Assembly: GCF_022539505.1 (NCBI RefSeq) | Contig: NW_025899946.1 | Location: forward strand, 1 to 64,000 | DNA: 64,000 bases | Direction of reading: 5' to 3' | Origin: Lolium rigidum | Taxonomy: Eukaryota > Streptophyta > Magnoliopsida > Poales > Poaceae | Shown here: positions 40,446 through 52,375 of the stretch, one piece after another | Layout of the letters: each line of letters begins with the position of its first letter | How positions within the stretch are numbered: position 1 is the first letter of the stretch | Program-made: the position numbers and the translations under genes | The notes under the pieces: model-generated | Database searches by the model: none | The model's input: only the letters and a program-made list of their open reading frames with translations | Told to the model about the DNA's origin: nothing

Positions 40446-41570
40446 CTCCCCCCTTCAAAAGGCGTCGACCCCGACGCTCCAAGGTCTTCTCCGTCATATG
40501 GTGTCAAATCAGCAACATTGAAAGAATTACTGACACCGAACTCATCCTCTGGAAGATCTATCGAGTATGCATTATCATTGGTCTTGGCAAGCACTTTGTA
40601 AGGACCAGCACCACGAGGCTTCAACTTAGACTTCCTCAGCTTCGGGAACCTATCCTTGCGAAAATGTACCCAGACCAAATCACCAGGCTTGAACAACATC
40701 TCCTTGCGCTTCTTATTCATCCTTGCAAGCATTGCTCTTGCCTTTCTTCTCAATCAACTCTTTAGTCTTCACATGAATCTTCTTCACAAAATCTGCCCTC
40801 TTTGATGCCTCCATATTAACTCTCTCATGTATGGGCAAAGGCAACAAGTCAAGTGGAGTAATGGGTTTGAAACCATACACCACCTCAAAAGGACACAGCT
40901 CCGTGGTAGAATGTACCGCCCTGTTGTAAGCAAACTCCACATGCGGCAAACAGTCTTCCCACTCCTTCAGGTTCTTCTTGATCATGGATCTCAACAGTTG
41001 TGACAATGTTCTATTCACCACTTCAGTTTGACCATCAGTTTGGGGATGACAAGTAGTACTGAACAGCAGCTTCGTCCCCAGCTTTCTCCAAAGCGTCTTC
41101 CGTAAGTAGCTCATAAACTTCACGTCACGATCGTAAACAATAGTCTTCGGGACTCCATGTAAACATACAATCTCCCTGAAAAACAGGTTAGCAATATGCG
41201 ACGCATCGTCGCTCTTGTGGCAGGCAATAAAGTGGGACATCTTAGAGAATCTATCCACTACCACAAATATAGAATCATGGCCTCTCTTAGTGCGCGGCAA
41301 ACCCAACACAAAATCCATACTAATATCCTCCCATGGTGTAGTAGGTGCCGGTAAAGGAGTATACAAACCGTGAGGCTTCAGCTTGGACTTGGACTTGTTG
41401 CAAGTAATGCATCTTCTCACATATCTATCCACGCCCCGCCTCATCTTTGGCCAATAAAAGTGGTCAGCTAGCATGAGTAGCGTCTTCTCACGCCCAAAGT
41501 GACCCATCAAACCTCCAAGCATGTGATTCCTGCAATAAGAGCAAACGCACAGACGATTCTCGGAACACAT
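40446..41570 (-). pseudogene. CRM-type pol: integrase (frameshifted)
   Basis: Integrase of the element. [16 protein letters not shown] and [13 protein letters not shown] form the HHCC zinc domain; [23 protein letters not shown] and [14 protein letters not shown] hold the catalytic D, D and E. A frame change near 40740 leads to the C-terminal module [23 protein letters not shown] and [41 protein letters not shown]. The frame then ends GGR and a stop within the polypurine tract (C-run 40448-40453 on the plus strand). With one G fewer it would continue into the LTR. Confidence 0.85.
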
Positions 41571-41990
41571 AGTTTGTTAGCCCTAAACAAGAACCCATCA
41601 TGTATGTGATATTTTGCCCATGCTTTACCAAGAGCACATAAGCGATATGGTTCAGCAAAATCATGATCGATAGCATACAAATCACATAGTATCTCTAATC
41701 CAGGAATTTTAACATCAAGTTGAGTTAATAGCATATTCTTCCTAGATAGAGCATCAGCAACAATATTATCTTTTCCCTTCTTATGCTTAATAATATATGG
41801 AAAAGACTCAATGAACTCAACCCACTTAGCTAGACGCTTATGCAAAGTAGATTGGGCTTTCGGTATTTTAAAGCTTCATGATCGAATGTATGATAAATTC
41901 TTTTGGCCACATATAATGTTGCCAAACCTCAAGAACTCTAATTAAAGCATACAATTCTTTATCATATATAGGATAGTTCAACTTAGCACC
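41507..41990 (-). pseudogene. CRM-type pol: RNase H end and integrase start (frameshifted)
   Basis: Contains the end of RNase H ([30 protein letters not shown]) and the linker to integrase ([12 protein letters not shown]). It is separated from reverse transcriptase by one-base shifts near 42000 and 41856 and from integrase by shifts near 41570 and 41520. Confidence 0.75.
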
Positions 41991-44900
41991 GTAAAGTTTC
42001 TCGAAAAATATGCAATTGGGCGACCCTCTTGCATCAACACACCACCAATTCCAATACCACTAGCATCACATTCAATCTCAAATTGCTTATTGAAATCAGG
42101 AAGTGCAAGCAACGGTGCAGAAGTTAACAATCTCTTAAGTTCATCAAAAGCATGATCTTGGGCTGCGCCCCACTCAAAAACAACACCTTTTTTAGTCAAA
42201 TCATTCAAAGGTGCAGCAATAGTACTAAAGTTGGACACAAATCTGCGATAAAACCTAGCTAGACCATGGAAACTTCTTACTTGACTCACATTCATGGGAG
42301 TAGGCCAATTTTGAATAGCTTCAATTTTAGACACATCTACTTCTACCCCATGCTTGGAGACAACATAACCCAGAAATATGACCTTATCTTTGCAAAATGT
42401 GCACTTCTCAAGATTACCATAGAGTTGATTATCACGCAACACTTGCAAAACATGTCTAATATGTATAGTATGATCAGATTCATTGCGGCTGTAGATTAAT
42501 ATGTCATCAAAGTACACAACCACAAATTTGCCAATAAATTCACGCAAGACATGGTTCATCAGTCTCATGAAAGTGCTAGGTGCATTAGTTAACCCAAAAG
42601 GCATTACTAACCACTCATATAAACCAAATTTTGTTTTAAAGGTTGTTTTCCACTCATCCCCTTCTTTCATCTTAATTTGATGATAACCACTACGCAAATC
42701 AATTTTAGAGAACACAGCAGCACCACTCAATTCATCTAGCATATCCTCTAAACGGGGAATAGGATGACGATATCGAATAGTAATATTGTTTATAGCTCTA
42801 CAATCTACGCACATAAGCCAAGTACCATCTTTCTTAGGAACTAGAATAACAGGAACAGCACAAGGACTAAGGCTTATGCGGATATAACCTTTGTCGAGTA
42901 GCGCTTGTACTTGCTTCTGTATCTCCTTCGTCTCTTCGGGATTAGTGCGATATGGCGCCCTATTGGGCAGCGATGCTCCGGGAATCAAGTCAATTTGATG
43001 CTCAATACCTCGCAATGGTGGTAGTCCTGTGGGTACCTCCTCCAGAAACACGTCGCCAAATTCCTGCAAAAGATTAGAAACACCAAGAGGAAGAGGGGTC
43101 ATGTCGTTAGAAACCAAAACCGTACCCCTGTACAAAAGCACAAGAGGCATGGCCGTAGGATCCTCACTAAATTCTCTCACGTCTTCTTTGGTGGCTAATG
43201 AGACTAAGGAATTCACTCTCTCACTTTTCGATATATCACTCACGACATTACAATTCTCTCGCCTATCTAGAGGTGCATCCTCCAAATTCACTTCAATCTT
43301 CTGACGAGACTCATTGACAATTTGTTGTGGTGACATAGGCTGTAAGTTAATTTTCTTGCCTTTGTACTCCAAGTGATATGTATTGGCTCGGCCATTGTGT
43401 TGCACAGAACGGTCATAGAGCCAAGGCCGACCCAATAGTAGGTGACAAACCGTCATAGGAACCACATCAAAGTCAATGCAATCCTTATACGGTCCAATCT
43501 CAAACTCAACACGCACCATGTGGTTTACCTTCATCTCACCATTGTCACTCAACCACTGAATATAATATGGATGCGGGTGCGGTAGGTACTTCAACTTGGT
43601 ACATAACTCCTTGCTTGCTAAATTGCGGTAACTCCCGCCATCAATAATGACCTTGCAAGCCTTGTCAGGACCAACTAAAGCTTTGGTTTGGAACAAATTG
43701 CAGCGCTGAGTAGATGCACTAGGCAACACATTAAGAGCACGCTGCGACACAACAATGGTGCGAGCATCAGAAGGATATGCATCTTCACCATCAGTGTCAT
43801 AGTCATCATCATCTGGAGCATTTGGATCAACATCATCTCCAGTCTCATACTCATTGTCCTCATTGATAAACATGACTTTGCGGTTAGGACAATCTCTCTT
43901 GAAGTGACCCTTGCCACCACATGTATGGCAAAGCATATCGCGATTGCGCGCTGTAGACATGCTAGAACCACTCGTACTTGCAGCAACTTCGGACTTCTTT
44001 GCATTAGATACATTGGAGACCGGTTTGCTAGGCGGAGTAGAGTAAGGTGCAGAGCGCGTTGAGGGCGCCGCGGGTGGGGGCGCGCGAGGCGTGAAGCGCC
44101 CAGCTCCCGTAGCACGTCCCTTAACCTTTGCTTCTTCAGCCAACTGTGATTCAGCTTCTCTTGCATGATGTAACAATTGATTCATATTCGTGTATGTGTA
44201 ATGACGAACAATGCCTTTAACATCATACTTCAATCCATTGAGAAAACGCTGCATTGTCATCTCTAGAGACTCACGGACACGACCACGCTGCATAAGCATC
44301 TCCATCTCCATGTAGTACTCATCAACAGTCTTCACACCTTGCCTCAATAGTGTTAGCTTATCAAATATATTCCGCATGTAATTTGTAGGCACAAAACGAG
44401 AAGTCATTGCTTCCTTCATAGCACGCCATGTGCGGATAGGTTGTGCACCATCTTCGTCGAGGTTACGAACCAAAGAATCCCACCAACGCAATGCATAACC
44501 ATCGAATTCAGAAGAAGCAAGCTTGATCTTCCTATCTTCAGAGTAGTGTGGATGTAAGCTCCATAACTTCTCAATCTTGAGCTCCCAAGTGAGGTATTCT
44601 TCAACATCAGCTCCTCCTTCAAACTTAGGTATGGAAAACTTAGGCTTACCCAATCCATCTTCTTCATCTTGTCCACGACCATTGCGGCCAAGTGGAACCC
44701 AGCCACGAGGACGATGACCACGAGGCGCACCACGAGCATGGTGTGCATCATCTTCAAGCTCAGGATCTTCATCATCGTCTTGTTGTTGTTGTAGTTGTTG
44801 TGCCGTCAAATTCTCAATAGCGAGGCGCATATCTGCAATATTGCGCTGTATGTCCGTCATTTGATCAGCCAATCCAGTGATGGTGACATTAGTAGCATCC

Positions 44901-45061
44901 AGTGTTTGTTTGATTTTGTCAACTGTACCCTTAAGCTCATCATCCTTAGTGCGGAATTCACGTCGCATCTCATTATGAAGAGCTTCATACTCCCTCCATG
45001 TGATGATATCTGCCGAATTCTTGTTTTCCTCGTTAACAATCTTATTATCACTAGCAGACAT
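41978..45061 (-). CDS. CRM-type gag-protease-reverse transcriptase polyprotein
   Basis: A 1027-codon frame starting at ATG 45059-45061 ([15 protein letters not shown]). Order: coiled-coil-like N-terminus with a Q/D-rich stretch (about residues 85-110), gag domain ([42 protein letters not shown]), CCHC knuckle [14 protein letters not shown] (about residues 380-395), acidic linker, protease with [12 protein letters not shown] and LLGRPWLYD, then reverse transcriptase ([55 protein letters not shown]) and the first RNase H motif [13 protein letters not shown]. It ends after [11 protein letters not shown] because of a one-base loss. Up to that point the polyprotein looks intact. Confidence 0.9.
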   Translation of the reverse strand: MSASDNKIVNEENKNSADIITWREYEALHNEMRREFRTKDDELKGTVDKIKQTLDATNVTITGLADQMTDIQRNIADMRLAIENLTAQQLQQQQDDDEDPELEDDAHHARGAPRGHRPRGWVPLGRNGRGQDEEDGLGKPKFSIPKFEGGADVEEYLTWELKIEKLWSLHPHYSEDRKIKLASSEFDGYALRWWDSLVRNLDEDGAQPIRTWRAMKEAMTSRFVPTNYMRNIFDKLTLLRQGVKTVDEYYMEMEMLMQRGRVRESLEMTMQRFLNGLKYDVKGIVRHYTYTNMNQLLHHAREAESQLAEEAKVKGRATGAGRFTPRAPPPAAPSTRSAPYSTPPSKPVSNVSNAKKSEVAASTSGSSMSTARNRDMLCHTCGGKGHFKRDCPNRKVMFINEDNEYETGDDVDPNAPDDDDYDTDGEDAYPSDARTIVVSQRALNVLPSASTQRCNLFQTKALVGPDKACKVIIDGGSYRNLASKELCTKLKYLPHPHPYYIQWLSDNGEMKVNHMVRVEFEIGPYKDCIDFDVVPMTVCHLLLGRPWLYDRSVQHNGRANTYHLEYKGKKINLQPMSPQQIVNESRQKIEVNLEDAPLDRRENCNVVSDISKSERVNSLVSLATKEDVREFSEDPTAMPLVLLYRGTVLVSNDMTPLPLGVSNLLQEFGDVFLEEVPTGLPPLRGIEHQIDLIPGASLPNRAPYRTNPEETKEIQKQVQALLDKGYIRISLSPCAVPVILVPKKDGTWLMCVDCRAINNITIRYRHPIPRLEDMLDELSGAAVFSKIDLRSGYHQIKMKEGDEWKTTFKTKFGLYEWLVMPFGLTNAPSTFMRLMNHVLREFIGKFVVVYFDDILIYSRNESDHTIHIRHVLQVLRDNQLYGNLEKCTFCKDKVIFLGYVVSKHGVEVDVSKIEAIQNWPTPMNVSQVRSFHGLARFYRRFVSNFSTIAAPLNDLTKKGVVFEWGAAQDHAFDELKRLLTSAPLLALPDFNKQFEIECDASGIGIGGVLMQEGRPIAYFSRNFTVLS

Positions 45062-46000
45062 GATTAGTAGGTTAGTGCACTAAATCAAAAATATATGGTG
45101 GTACTCTCACAACTCACTCAAGACTGATAAGAAAAGGTAATCTTACCGTTCCAAAGTAAATTAGTGTTGCTTACCACTTGTAGTAACAACTAGTGCACGG
45201 ATGTAGCGAAGCGAATATCAAGGGTATAAGAACAATCACACGACAAAGCAGGGTATATGTGGGGCTGTAGGTAGGCTACCTATTTGCACCAATAACAAGC
45301 TCTAGCGCTGACCGTAGACAACCAAAGATACTCACACAAGGCGATATCATGGGGCAATGCAACTATATGGAGGAAAGGTTGCAATGCACTAGAGAGACGC
45401 TAGCAAAGCTCAACGAGAGAGGCACAAGATTGCTAAACTACGGGTGCAGTAAAGAAAACTTAGGCCTTTCACTTGATTCAACTAGCACGACACGTTTCTT
45501 TTTGTATTTTTCTTTTTGTAACACACGCAGCTATGTAGCTCTTTTTGCTTCTTTTCTATTTTTTTTTTTTTTGATTTTATGACTCAACTCCTTGATAACA
45601 CGGCCAACAAGATATGCAAAGCACCAAAACCCTAATGAGCAGCCTGTCGAGCGGTAAAACTAGTCTCTTCTGGGGAAGTTCCTAGTCACGTATATCAAAA
45701 GGCTGTGTCTATGGTTGGGAACAAGCACACTGTACGCTATGTGGACTCGGAGAAACAAAAACTGACACTAGACGACAAAGTAACACAAGATGATAGAGTA
45801 AACGCAAACCCTAAAATACTAGATGAAAGATAAAGTTGCGCAAAAACAACTACGAAAAGCAACTAAAACTCGAAATTAGTGCAATCTATGGCTATGGCAA
45901 ACCCTAACCCTAATTTTTTTTTGGCTTTTTCTGTATAGGAAAACACTCACAACTCAACTATGGGGTGGATTGTGGATGGCTTACCGAGGAAAACTGGAAA

Positions 46001-46010
46001 TCTGATACCA
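46001..46010 (-). other. Primer-binding site of CRM-type element
   Basis: The minus strand reads TGGTATCAGA then TTTCC, three bases from the LTR end. It is complementary to the tRNA-Met 3' end over the first ten bases. Confidence 0.75.
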
Positions 46011-46013
46011 AGA

Positions 46014-47067
46014 TGATAAGGGGTGGCCCGATCTTCTCAGTAAGCAACGGTGGTGATGATGATCACGGGGTGATGGCAGCGGAGAAACACGATGATGTAG
46101 TGGATGATAACTTGTATGACGCAACGAGATCTCTCGATTGGTCCCTGTCGCTAATGCAACAGCTCTCAACCCTGCAAGATATTAGCAACTCCACACACTT
46201 GCGCACGTAGCCGCCGACCACGAAGCGGTAAGTTGCAACCTTCTAATTCCCAATGGAACAGCAGATCACACAAGACTTAAACAGGATCTACACAATATCC
46301 AAGCAATATGGTGTAGGGAATTCAATAGTTTTGCAGAGCAAACAACTAAGAACTAGGGTTTATCTTAAACGTGGTCTAAAGCAGCTAGGGGGTCGTCCAA
46401 GGCACTTATATAGGCGTTCGGGACGAGTTCTGGTCGAAAGATACAAGTAAAACCGACCCAGAATAGATCTGGTCGAGACAGACTCGGACTGGTCCGGTCT
46501 GGAATCCGGTCGACCGGGCTGTGGACCGGCCGGTCCGGTCTGTGGTCCGGTCAACCGGGCGGCAACCGGAAATTTGCGAAGTTTCCGGTTTCTGCCCGGT
46601 ACGATGCGCTCCCTCCGGTTGGCGGCCGGTTGGCGGCCGGTCGACCGAGCCAGGGACCGGGCGGCCCGGCGTGGGGGCCGGTCTGACCGGGCGCTGGACC
46701 GGCCTAGACTTCTTCTTCTCCTCTCGCGCATTCCTCCCGCTCCTCCCTCGCGCGTCCATGAGATATCTTCATGTCCAGCTCCTTGTCCAGCTTCACGTCC
46801 ATCTTCACGTCCAGCTGCTCCTCTCCTCCTCGTGCGATGCTTGTCTCCTCTTCATACCTGATGATACATAAATAATAGGACTTAGGTAGTATAAAGTTCT
46901 CATCAATCAAGGTATCGTTTAGGAACAAGTTCACCTGTTGTTTAAGTAGCTTCGCACGAGCTCGTGTCATTGGTCCAATCCTGACTTCATTGGACTTGAG
47001 CTTCACAGCAGGTTCATCTTCAGTTGGTAATGACGGAGGTAGTAGTGAGGTAGGGATGTCCTCATCA
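46014..47067 (-). repeat. 5' LTR of CRM-type element
   Basis: 1054 bp, partner of 39403-40444, with TATATAA on the minus strand at 46406-46412. It is followed by AGCAG. Confidence 0.95.
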
Positions 47068-47116
47068 AGCAGTTGTCGCTTGGCTGCCCTCCCACACCTT
47101 TGAGCAGCTCGTCGTC

Positions 47117-47326
47117 GTTGCTCCGTCGCCCTCCCGTACCTCCGCGGTCGTAGCCCTGGTTGCTCCGCCGCCCTCCAGCACATGCGCGCTCGTCGACGGC
47201 GTTGCTCCGCCGCCCTCCCGTCCTTCGCGTTCGTATCCTAGGTTGCTCCGCTGCCCTCCTGCACCTCCGCGCTCGTCGACGGCGTTACTCTGCCGCCCTC
47301 CCGCACCTCGGCGCTCGCGCTGCTAC
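47117..47326 (+). repeat. 42-bp GC-rich tandem repeat, about five copies
   Basis: Units start GTTGCTCCGCCGCCCTCC and continue with a CTCCGCGCTCGTCGACGGC-type tail; alternate copies are more alike, suggesting an 84-bp higher-order unit. The period is a multiple of three, so it could be coding, but I found no convincing gene. Confidence 0.75.
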
Positions 47327-47489
47327 AATCAGTTGCGCGGTGTCAATCTGTCAGTAGTGTGGTTGCCATGGGAGCAGCAGTACAGGGCTTCTAAAGTCCA
47401 TGCCACCGTCCCACCCCCTGCTCGAGCTCCCGTGTCGCCGCCCCGGTCGTTGGTCGCCGGTCAACACCTACCGGTTTGCTCTACTTTCT

Positions 47490-47830
47490 GACCAATTGTT
47501 GAAATTGTTGCTCCGTATTGTTGTAAATATCCAGCATTCTTGGTGTTGATTATGTTGTAAATATCCAGTATATTTTGTTGGATTTTGTTGTAATCCATTT
47601 TTGTAAATACCCATTAGTTCTGGTCTTGATTATTGTTGTAAATATCAGGAATTTTTTGTTGGACTTCGTTGCTGATTGTTGTAAATAGACAATAGTTTGT
47701 TGGATTTGTTACTGACTATTTGTTGTAAAAATCCAAAAAAAAAGTTGTTGTTTTTGTTGCTGATTATTGTTGTAAACAGCCATTTTTTGTTGTTTGTGTT
47801 TATTGATTATTGTTGTTAATAACTACAACA
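47490..47830 (+). repeat. Degenerate TTGTTGTAAATA tandem repeat
   Basis: Repeated words GATTATTGTTGTAAATATCCAG and TTTTTTGTTGGATTTTGTTGCTGA, spaced about 50-60 bp, becoming T- and A-rich to the right. Noncoding. Confidence 0.7.
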
Positions 47831-49755
47831 AAATTTGGTTTTCTTTTGGTCTTTTTTTTTGTTGTGAACGGTTTTTTCTACAAAGAATAGAATGATTTTG
47901 CTAAAAAAAAAGCTGAGGAAAAGAGGTGAGAAAGGATGCTTTTGGCTAGGTCCATTCATGCCGACAGTCCCTGGCGTGAAAGCAAAGGCGCGTGCGTAAG
48001 ATTTGTTGGTCCCAACTGCATGCGAAAGCGACGTTTTGATAGCGACGTTTCATGGTCAGCTCACATCCAACGGAGATGCGTTTCCATCCAACGGTTCGCG
48101 TGCGACCGATTTTGCTATCCAGAATCGAGCGACCGACGCCTAGCACTAGAAGGGGCGGGCTGGGCACTAGGTCCATGTAACTACCTCCGATAACATACAT
48201 GATCCATTAAAAGGCTTGAAGATCTCTTAAACAAAACTTAGAAGAACATTCGATAATAGTTTACATTCCGGATTTATTTCATGTACCAGCAAAATAAACT
48301 AACCAAATGCAAACTGTATTTGGCACCCGTTGAAATGGTTGGGATTTCCATAAAATATTGTCAAAGTTCATTGAATGTAGCCTGAATAGTGAGTTTCCTC
48401 TCTGCATATTTTTATTTATTTTTGAAATAGAGAAAATTTGAACTGTTTTCACACCACAAAATCACGAAGACTCACAAATGGTGCTTATGAAATGGGGCGC
48501 GGTTGATATCATAACGTTGTTATTAGTCGTGTTCCACGAGATTCGGTCCAACATGACCGAACCTGAAAAAGAAATCTACATCTGTCATGTGTGTAAAAGC
48601 AATAGTTCTTTTGGCAATACTACATGTACCATAGGAATAAATTGACAAGAACTTTATAAATCCAGCAGTACTTTTTGCAGGACTACATGAACATGGCATA
48701 TGGGCTACATGCACAAATAATAGAGGACTCTATAGATACAGTTCACGAAATCTATTTTTAAAAGTTAAATATTAGATTCATTTCGAAGAGTTCGTCGCGA
48801 GGAAGCCAAATATGCAAACAAAATCTCATTTGCATTTATTATGTGAAACTTATACTCATTTTAAAGTTAGTAGTGTATTTTAAGAAGAAAATCTTTTAAA
48901 ATGAATGGGCAAGCTGACGGACCCCACAGATAAGTATCCCTATGCATGTGAACAGCAGGGATTTACACCGCGTCCTATTTCATAAGCACTGTTGCATTTT
49001 CGGAAGACTCAAATGAGGACAACTCCCTAACCCCGACGCCGAAACAAGCAGCCCAACAACAACCTCGCGTACCCCCCAAATCCAAGCTCCCCCACGACAG
49101 GGAAATAGGAGGCTGACTTCAAAGATCTAGCGGCGAGCTCTCCACTGGCCAGACCATGATCAACCAAACCCTCAGAAATGAGAGCGAAAATACTGAGAAA
49201 ATCAGAGCAAAAAAGGAACAGAGGGAAGAAGAACATAGGAGTACCCAGTTTTATCAAAACACCATTCTCCCACAGTCCCACGAATTCAATGAAAACTGTC
49301 CGTAATGATAGAACTTTTTAAGCATCCCCGAAGGCGTCCATGCTCGCGAGCCACCGCTCTCTCCATCACCGGTGTCCGTGCAGACCTCTCCGGGGAAGTC
49401 TCTGCCTTTTCCCCCTCCTCTCCTGAGCCGGAGCGAAAATCAGAGCGAAATGAAAATTCAAAAAAGAAATGGAAAGATCTTGATGTTACGTTGGCTTGGC
49501 ATAGTGCGAGCACAGAGAACGAGAATGACATACTGAAAGTACACAGAGCGTGCGATGAATTTATACGACGGAAAGGACATCATACGGTCAGAAAAGAAAA
49601 AAAATGCACCAATTTAAGACAACTAGCTGTTATTAAGAAAAAGTGTTTATGAATATTCACTTTATCTGGTTGTGATTTGTGATCTAAAGTTCTAAACATG
49701 AAAAACGGGCAGCCATTTTATTTCTTGCACCTAAGCTCAAGCAACACTCAACGAA
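47831..49755. other. Unassigned DNA downstream of the intact gene
   Basis: No supportable gene. The block 47990-48330 resembles 29940-30200 near paralogue b. Short open frames at 49027-49660 lack recognisable motifs. Confidence 0.4.
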
Positions 49756-51141
49756 TCACATCCAAAATGCTTGGGCATCAAAATACCGATTGTATCTGGA
49801 CACTTTGTAAGTACTCGCGGGCCGGCGAGATGTGACCACGGGCTCGCCATCCTTGCCGCGCTCGACAAGGAAATAGGTCAGCCGGAGCATGCACTTGTCG
49901 CCGTCCCCCAGCCACTCCTCCTCGTCAACCCCATCAGGTCGCAGGCGCTCCATAAGGCAGTAGTCGCTACCACCATTGCCAGCTTCCATGGGCACGAGCT
50001 TTGCATCGACGTGCCTCCAGCCAGCGGCGATGTCCTCACCAAAATGGAAAAACTTCTCCCTGCCAACCTTCCACTCCGACGGAGCGGATGCAACGTGGCC
50101 GGCGCAGAGGTGTCCATCCGTGCAAAGTCCACGACGAGATTCGCGCCAGCGCGTTTCTGTGTCGCCGTTGATAGAGTGGATCCCGAGCCATGCGTCGAGC
50201 TTGTTGTCGTAGTGGGTGTGGCCGACGACCGGCAGCAGCCACTCGCCGCGTCGCGTCCACTTACCGCTCGCCGTGCTAAAAGAGAATGTAAAGCCATGGT
50301 GCGTGCCGGTGGTGCTTGCAGAAACGTAAATGTCATGGTGCGCCGCCCCCGGCGGCGCGTGCACCGCCAACGCCGAGATGTAACCGGGCCAGGTCTGGCG
50401 GAACGGGAGCGTCAGACCACGGTTTATGTTTCTCCAGTACCACCGTGAGCAAGGAGACAATAGCTTCCAATCACGAGACTCGCGGCCGCCGGGATCCATG
50501 GTCAGACAGTGCAAATCCCCATCATAGAAGGGGTCGTCGTCCTCTCCGCCGCCCCCAGGACAAGGGCTCGATCCGTACTCGAGCATGTACAGCCTGTTCC
50601 CGGCGGCCATGGCTGCTGTGTAGCCATGCCGGAGGCCCTCTGGGAGCTGAGACGAGAAGGAGGTCACCGCCGTCTTGGTATCGTAGATGAGTATGCTCCT
50701 GGTGTCGGAGTGGACGCTCGAGCGCAAGTGTTTACCTATGCCGACGATACTGCTCCCCACGGCAGCGAACTGCGCGCCCTCAACAACTGTTGGAAGCGCC
50801 ACGCGAAGGACCGGAGGCCTTGGGAGGCGCCGCGCGGCGCCGTCCTTGTGGTCATCGTCGTCCTCGCCGACGTCCAGCTTGTGCACGCCGAACCCGTCCT
50901 TGTGGTCGTCGAGCACAACGTATAGATGCCGCTTCTCCGCCGCCACCGCCGCAGTCGCCCGATGCTGCCGGTTAATCTCTGTGTGGGGATCGATATTGGA
51001 GTCAGAAGCGAATCCACGCGAGCCGATCAGGTTGTTGCTGCTGCCAAGGACGGTCGTAAGCTGGCTGGCATGGAGGCGGCTCGGCCGGAGACGGGAGATG
51101 ATGGGTTGAGGGCGACCGAGAATCGATCGCCACGCCGACAT
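49756..51141 (-). CDS. DUF1668-like protein with mitochondrial-type leader (intact paralogue c)
   Basis: Single-exon gene of 461 codons; ATG at 51139-51141 (MSAWRSILGR), TGA at 49756-49758. Residues 1-48 are rich in Arg and Ser with no acidic residue before SRGFASD, an amphipathic mitochondrial-type presequence with an arginine-based cleavage site near residue 44. The body carries RHLYVVLDDH (71-80), LPRPPVLRV (106-114), FAAVGSSIVGIG (125-136), SILIYDTKTA (149-158), NRLYMLEYG (182-190), TFSFSTASGKW (285-295) and HYDNKLDAWLGI (310-321). These spaced motifs resemble the kelch-like DUF1668 family that is expanded in grasses; biochemical role unknown. Two decayed paralogues in the window share the motifs and the leader type. 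It is the only uninterrupted cellular gene seen. No expression evidence can be read from sequence. Confidence 0.8.
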   Translation of the reverse strand: MSAWRSILGRPQPIISRLRPSRLHASQLTTVLGSSNNLIGSRGFASDSNIDPHTEINRQHRATAAVAAEKRHLYVVLDDHKDGFGVHKLDVGEDDDDHKDGAARRLPRPPVLRVALPTVVEGAQFAAVGSSIVGIGKHLRSSVHSDTRSILIYDTKTAVTSFSSQLPEGLRHGYTAAMAAGNRLYMLEYGSSPCPGGGGEDDDPFYDGDLHCLTMDPGGRESRDWKLLSPCSRWYWRNINRGLTLPFRQTWPGYISALAVHAPPGAAHHDIYVSASTTGTHHGFTFSFSTASGKWTRRGEWLLPVVGHTHYDNKLDAWLGIHSINGDTETRWRESRRGLCTDGHLCAGHVASAPSEWKVGREKFFHFGEDIAAGWRHVDAKLVPMEAGNGGSDYCLMERLRPDGVDEEEWLGDGDKCMLRLTYFLVERGKDGEPVVTSRRPASTYKVSRYNRYFDAQAFWM

Positions 51142-52375
51142 TGTGTGCGCGGGCCGGCGGCTGGCCTCCGAGGCTACGACTACGATCTACGACGAGGATT
51201 GGCAACTGATGGCTCGATTGAGTCCTGTCCTTGTAAATCTTTCGAGCCGTGTCCATCCTTCTAAAGATCCAGACGGATATTAAGTCCTTGATCTGATGAC
51301 CTCAATTCGCAGATCAATCAGGGATCCAAAATTCCCATATTCGCACATCAATCATGATCCCAAACCGGTGGTTAACTACAATTTACTAACATCTGTTTGC
51401 AGATGCAATATGCACTTTCGTCGTGACAACACGAAATGAACATCGATTTGTAAGTCGAGATGGAAGTTAATTAATAATTTGAAGTCTAAGCTAGAATAGA
51501 GAATAAACATGTGTTTGTTGGACGGGGCTTGCCTGCGGCGCTTCCGTGCGACCATCTGTGCGACCCGACCATATTTGAAAATCGAACGGTGGTCACCTTC
51601 AGTGCCCCTTGGTTGCCGTTTTTCCTGCCAAAAAATATATTGGGAAATACAGCCATACGAATCCGGTGAGTACTCGCAGCCGTACACTTCTCCCTCGATA
51701 CTGGGCAGAGCTAGGAGGATGGAGTGGATAGCGAAGCGAGTCGCCGGCGTGCCCTCCGGCCGCGGCCTCATATTTAGCAAGGTTTCTAAATCGCGGGCAT
51801 GTCTCCAGTGCCCTTTCTCTCTCCCCGATGCGCGGACCAGACGACAGTCGACAATAATGCAGAGATGTGGTCTGGCGGAGGGTGGAGAGGTTGCACAGTG
51901 CACACGCTACGGCTGAGGGTGGAGGCTGCACAGTGCACAGTACACACGCGACGGCGGCGCGACGGTGGCGCAACTGGATCGGGATCGAGGTCGACGGGCC
52001 GTAGGCTGCAGACCCGACCACTTTCTTTGTCGCTGATGTGCATACCTGGTGCCCTGGTGGGCGGCTGGGCGCCGGTTTGCTATAGTGCAGTTCGTCATGA
52101 TCGACTTCCATGAGACTCAAGACACTACGAATTGCTCGATGGCGCTATCCTTCTGACTTACGAATTGCTTGTTGCCCGCAAGCGTGATCTATGCTTGTCG
52201 ATTGGTGACTCTGCTCCTGCCTGGTTGAGTGGTGCAAGCCGAACAAGAGCTTCTCCGCCAAGGAAGCGCGGATGATGGCTGGGTAGGCTGGCCCGCCGTG
52301 GCGCCGTCATTATGTGGTCGACGACGTCCAAGGTGCCGCACTAGGCGTACGCAGCACGGACGGCAGCGTTGGCCC
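51142..52375. other. Upstream region of the intact gene and unassigned DNA
   Basis: Should contain the promoter of the gene starting at 51141; no clear TATA box was identified. A short direct repeat (ATTCGCAGATCAATCAGGGATCC and ATTCGCACATCAATCATGATCC-like) lies at about 51307-51362. Open frames at 51376-52120 on both strands show no recognisable motif. Confidence 0.4.

Larger units (their letters stand above)
39403..47067 (-). mobile_element. Complete CRM-type Ty3/gypsy chromovirus, minus strand
   Basis: 7665 bp, LTRs of 1042 and 1054 bp, exact target-site duplication AGCAG (39398-39402 and 47068-47072). On the minus strand: LTR, primer-binding site TGGTATCAGA, a single gag-protease-reverse transcriptase frame, RNase H, integrase, polypurine tract, LTR. 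The pol motifs, the DGG protease site, and a C-terminal DGED...DDEDI tail that overlaps the 3' LTR fit the CRM (centromeric retrotransposon) clade of chromoviruses, which lacks a classical chromodomain. The frame is broken downstream of reverse transcriptase. Confidence 0.9.

Noticed and set aside
49771..51264. Several plus-strand frames opposite the intact DUF1668-like gene
   Set aside because: Shadows in high-GC coding sequence; no motifs and no independent start context.
51376..52120. Frames of 100-175 codons on both strands
   Set aside because: No recognisable domain, heavily overlapping, and no splice or start evidence; kept as unassigned DNA.
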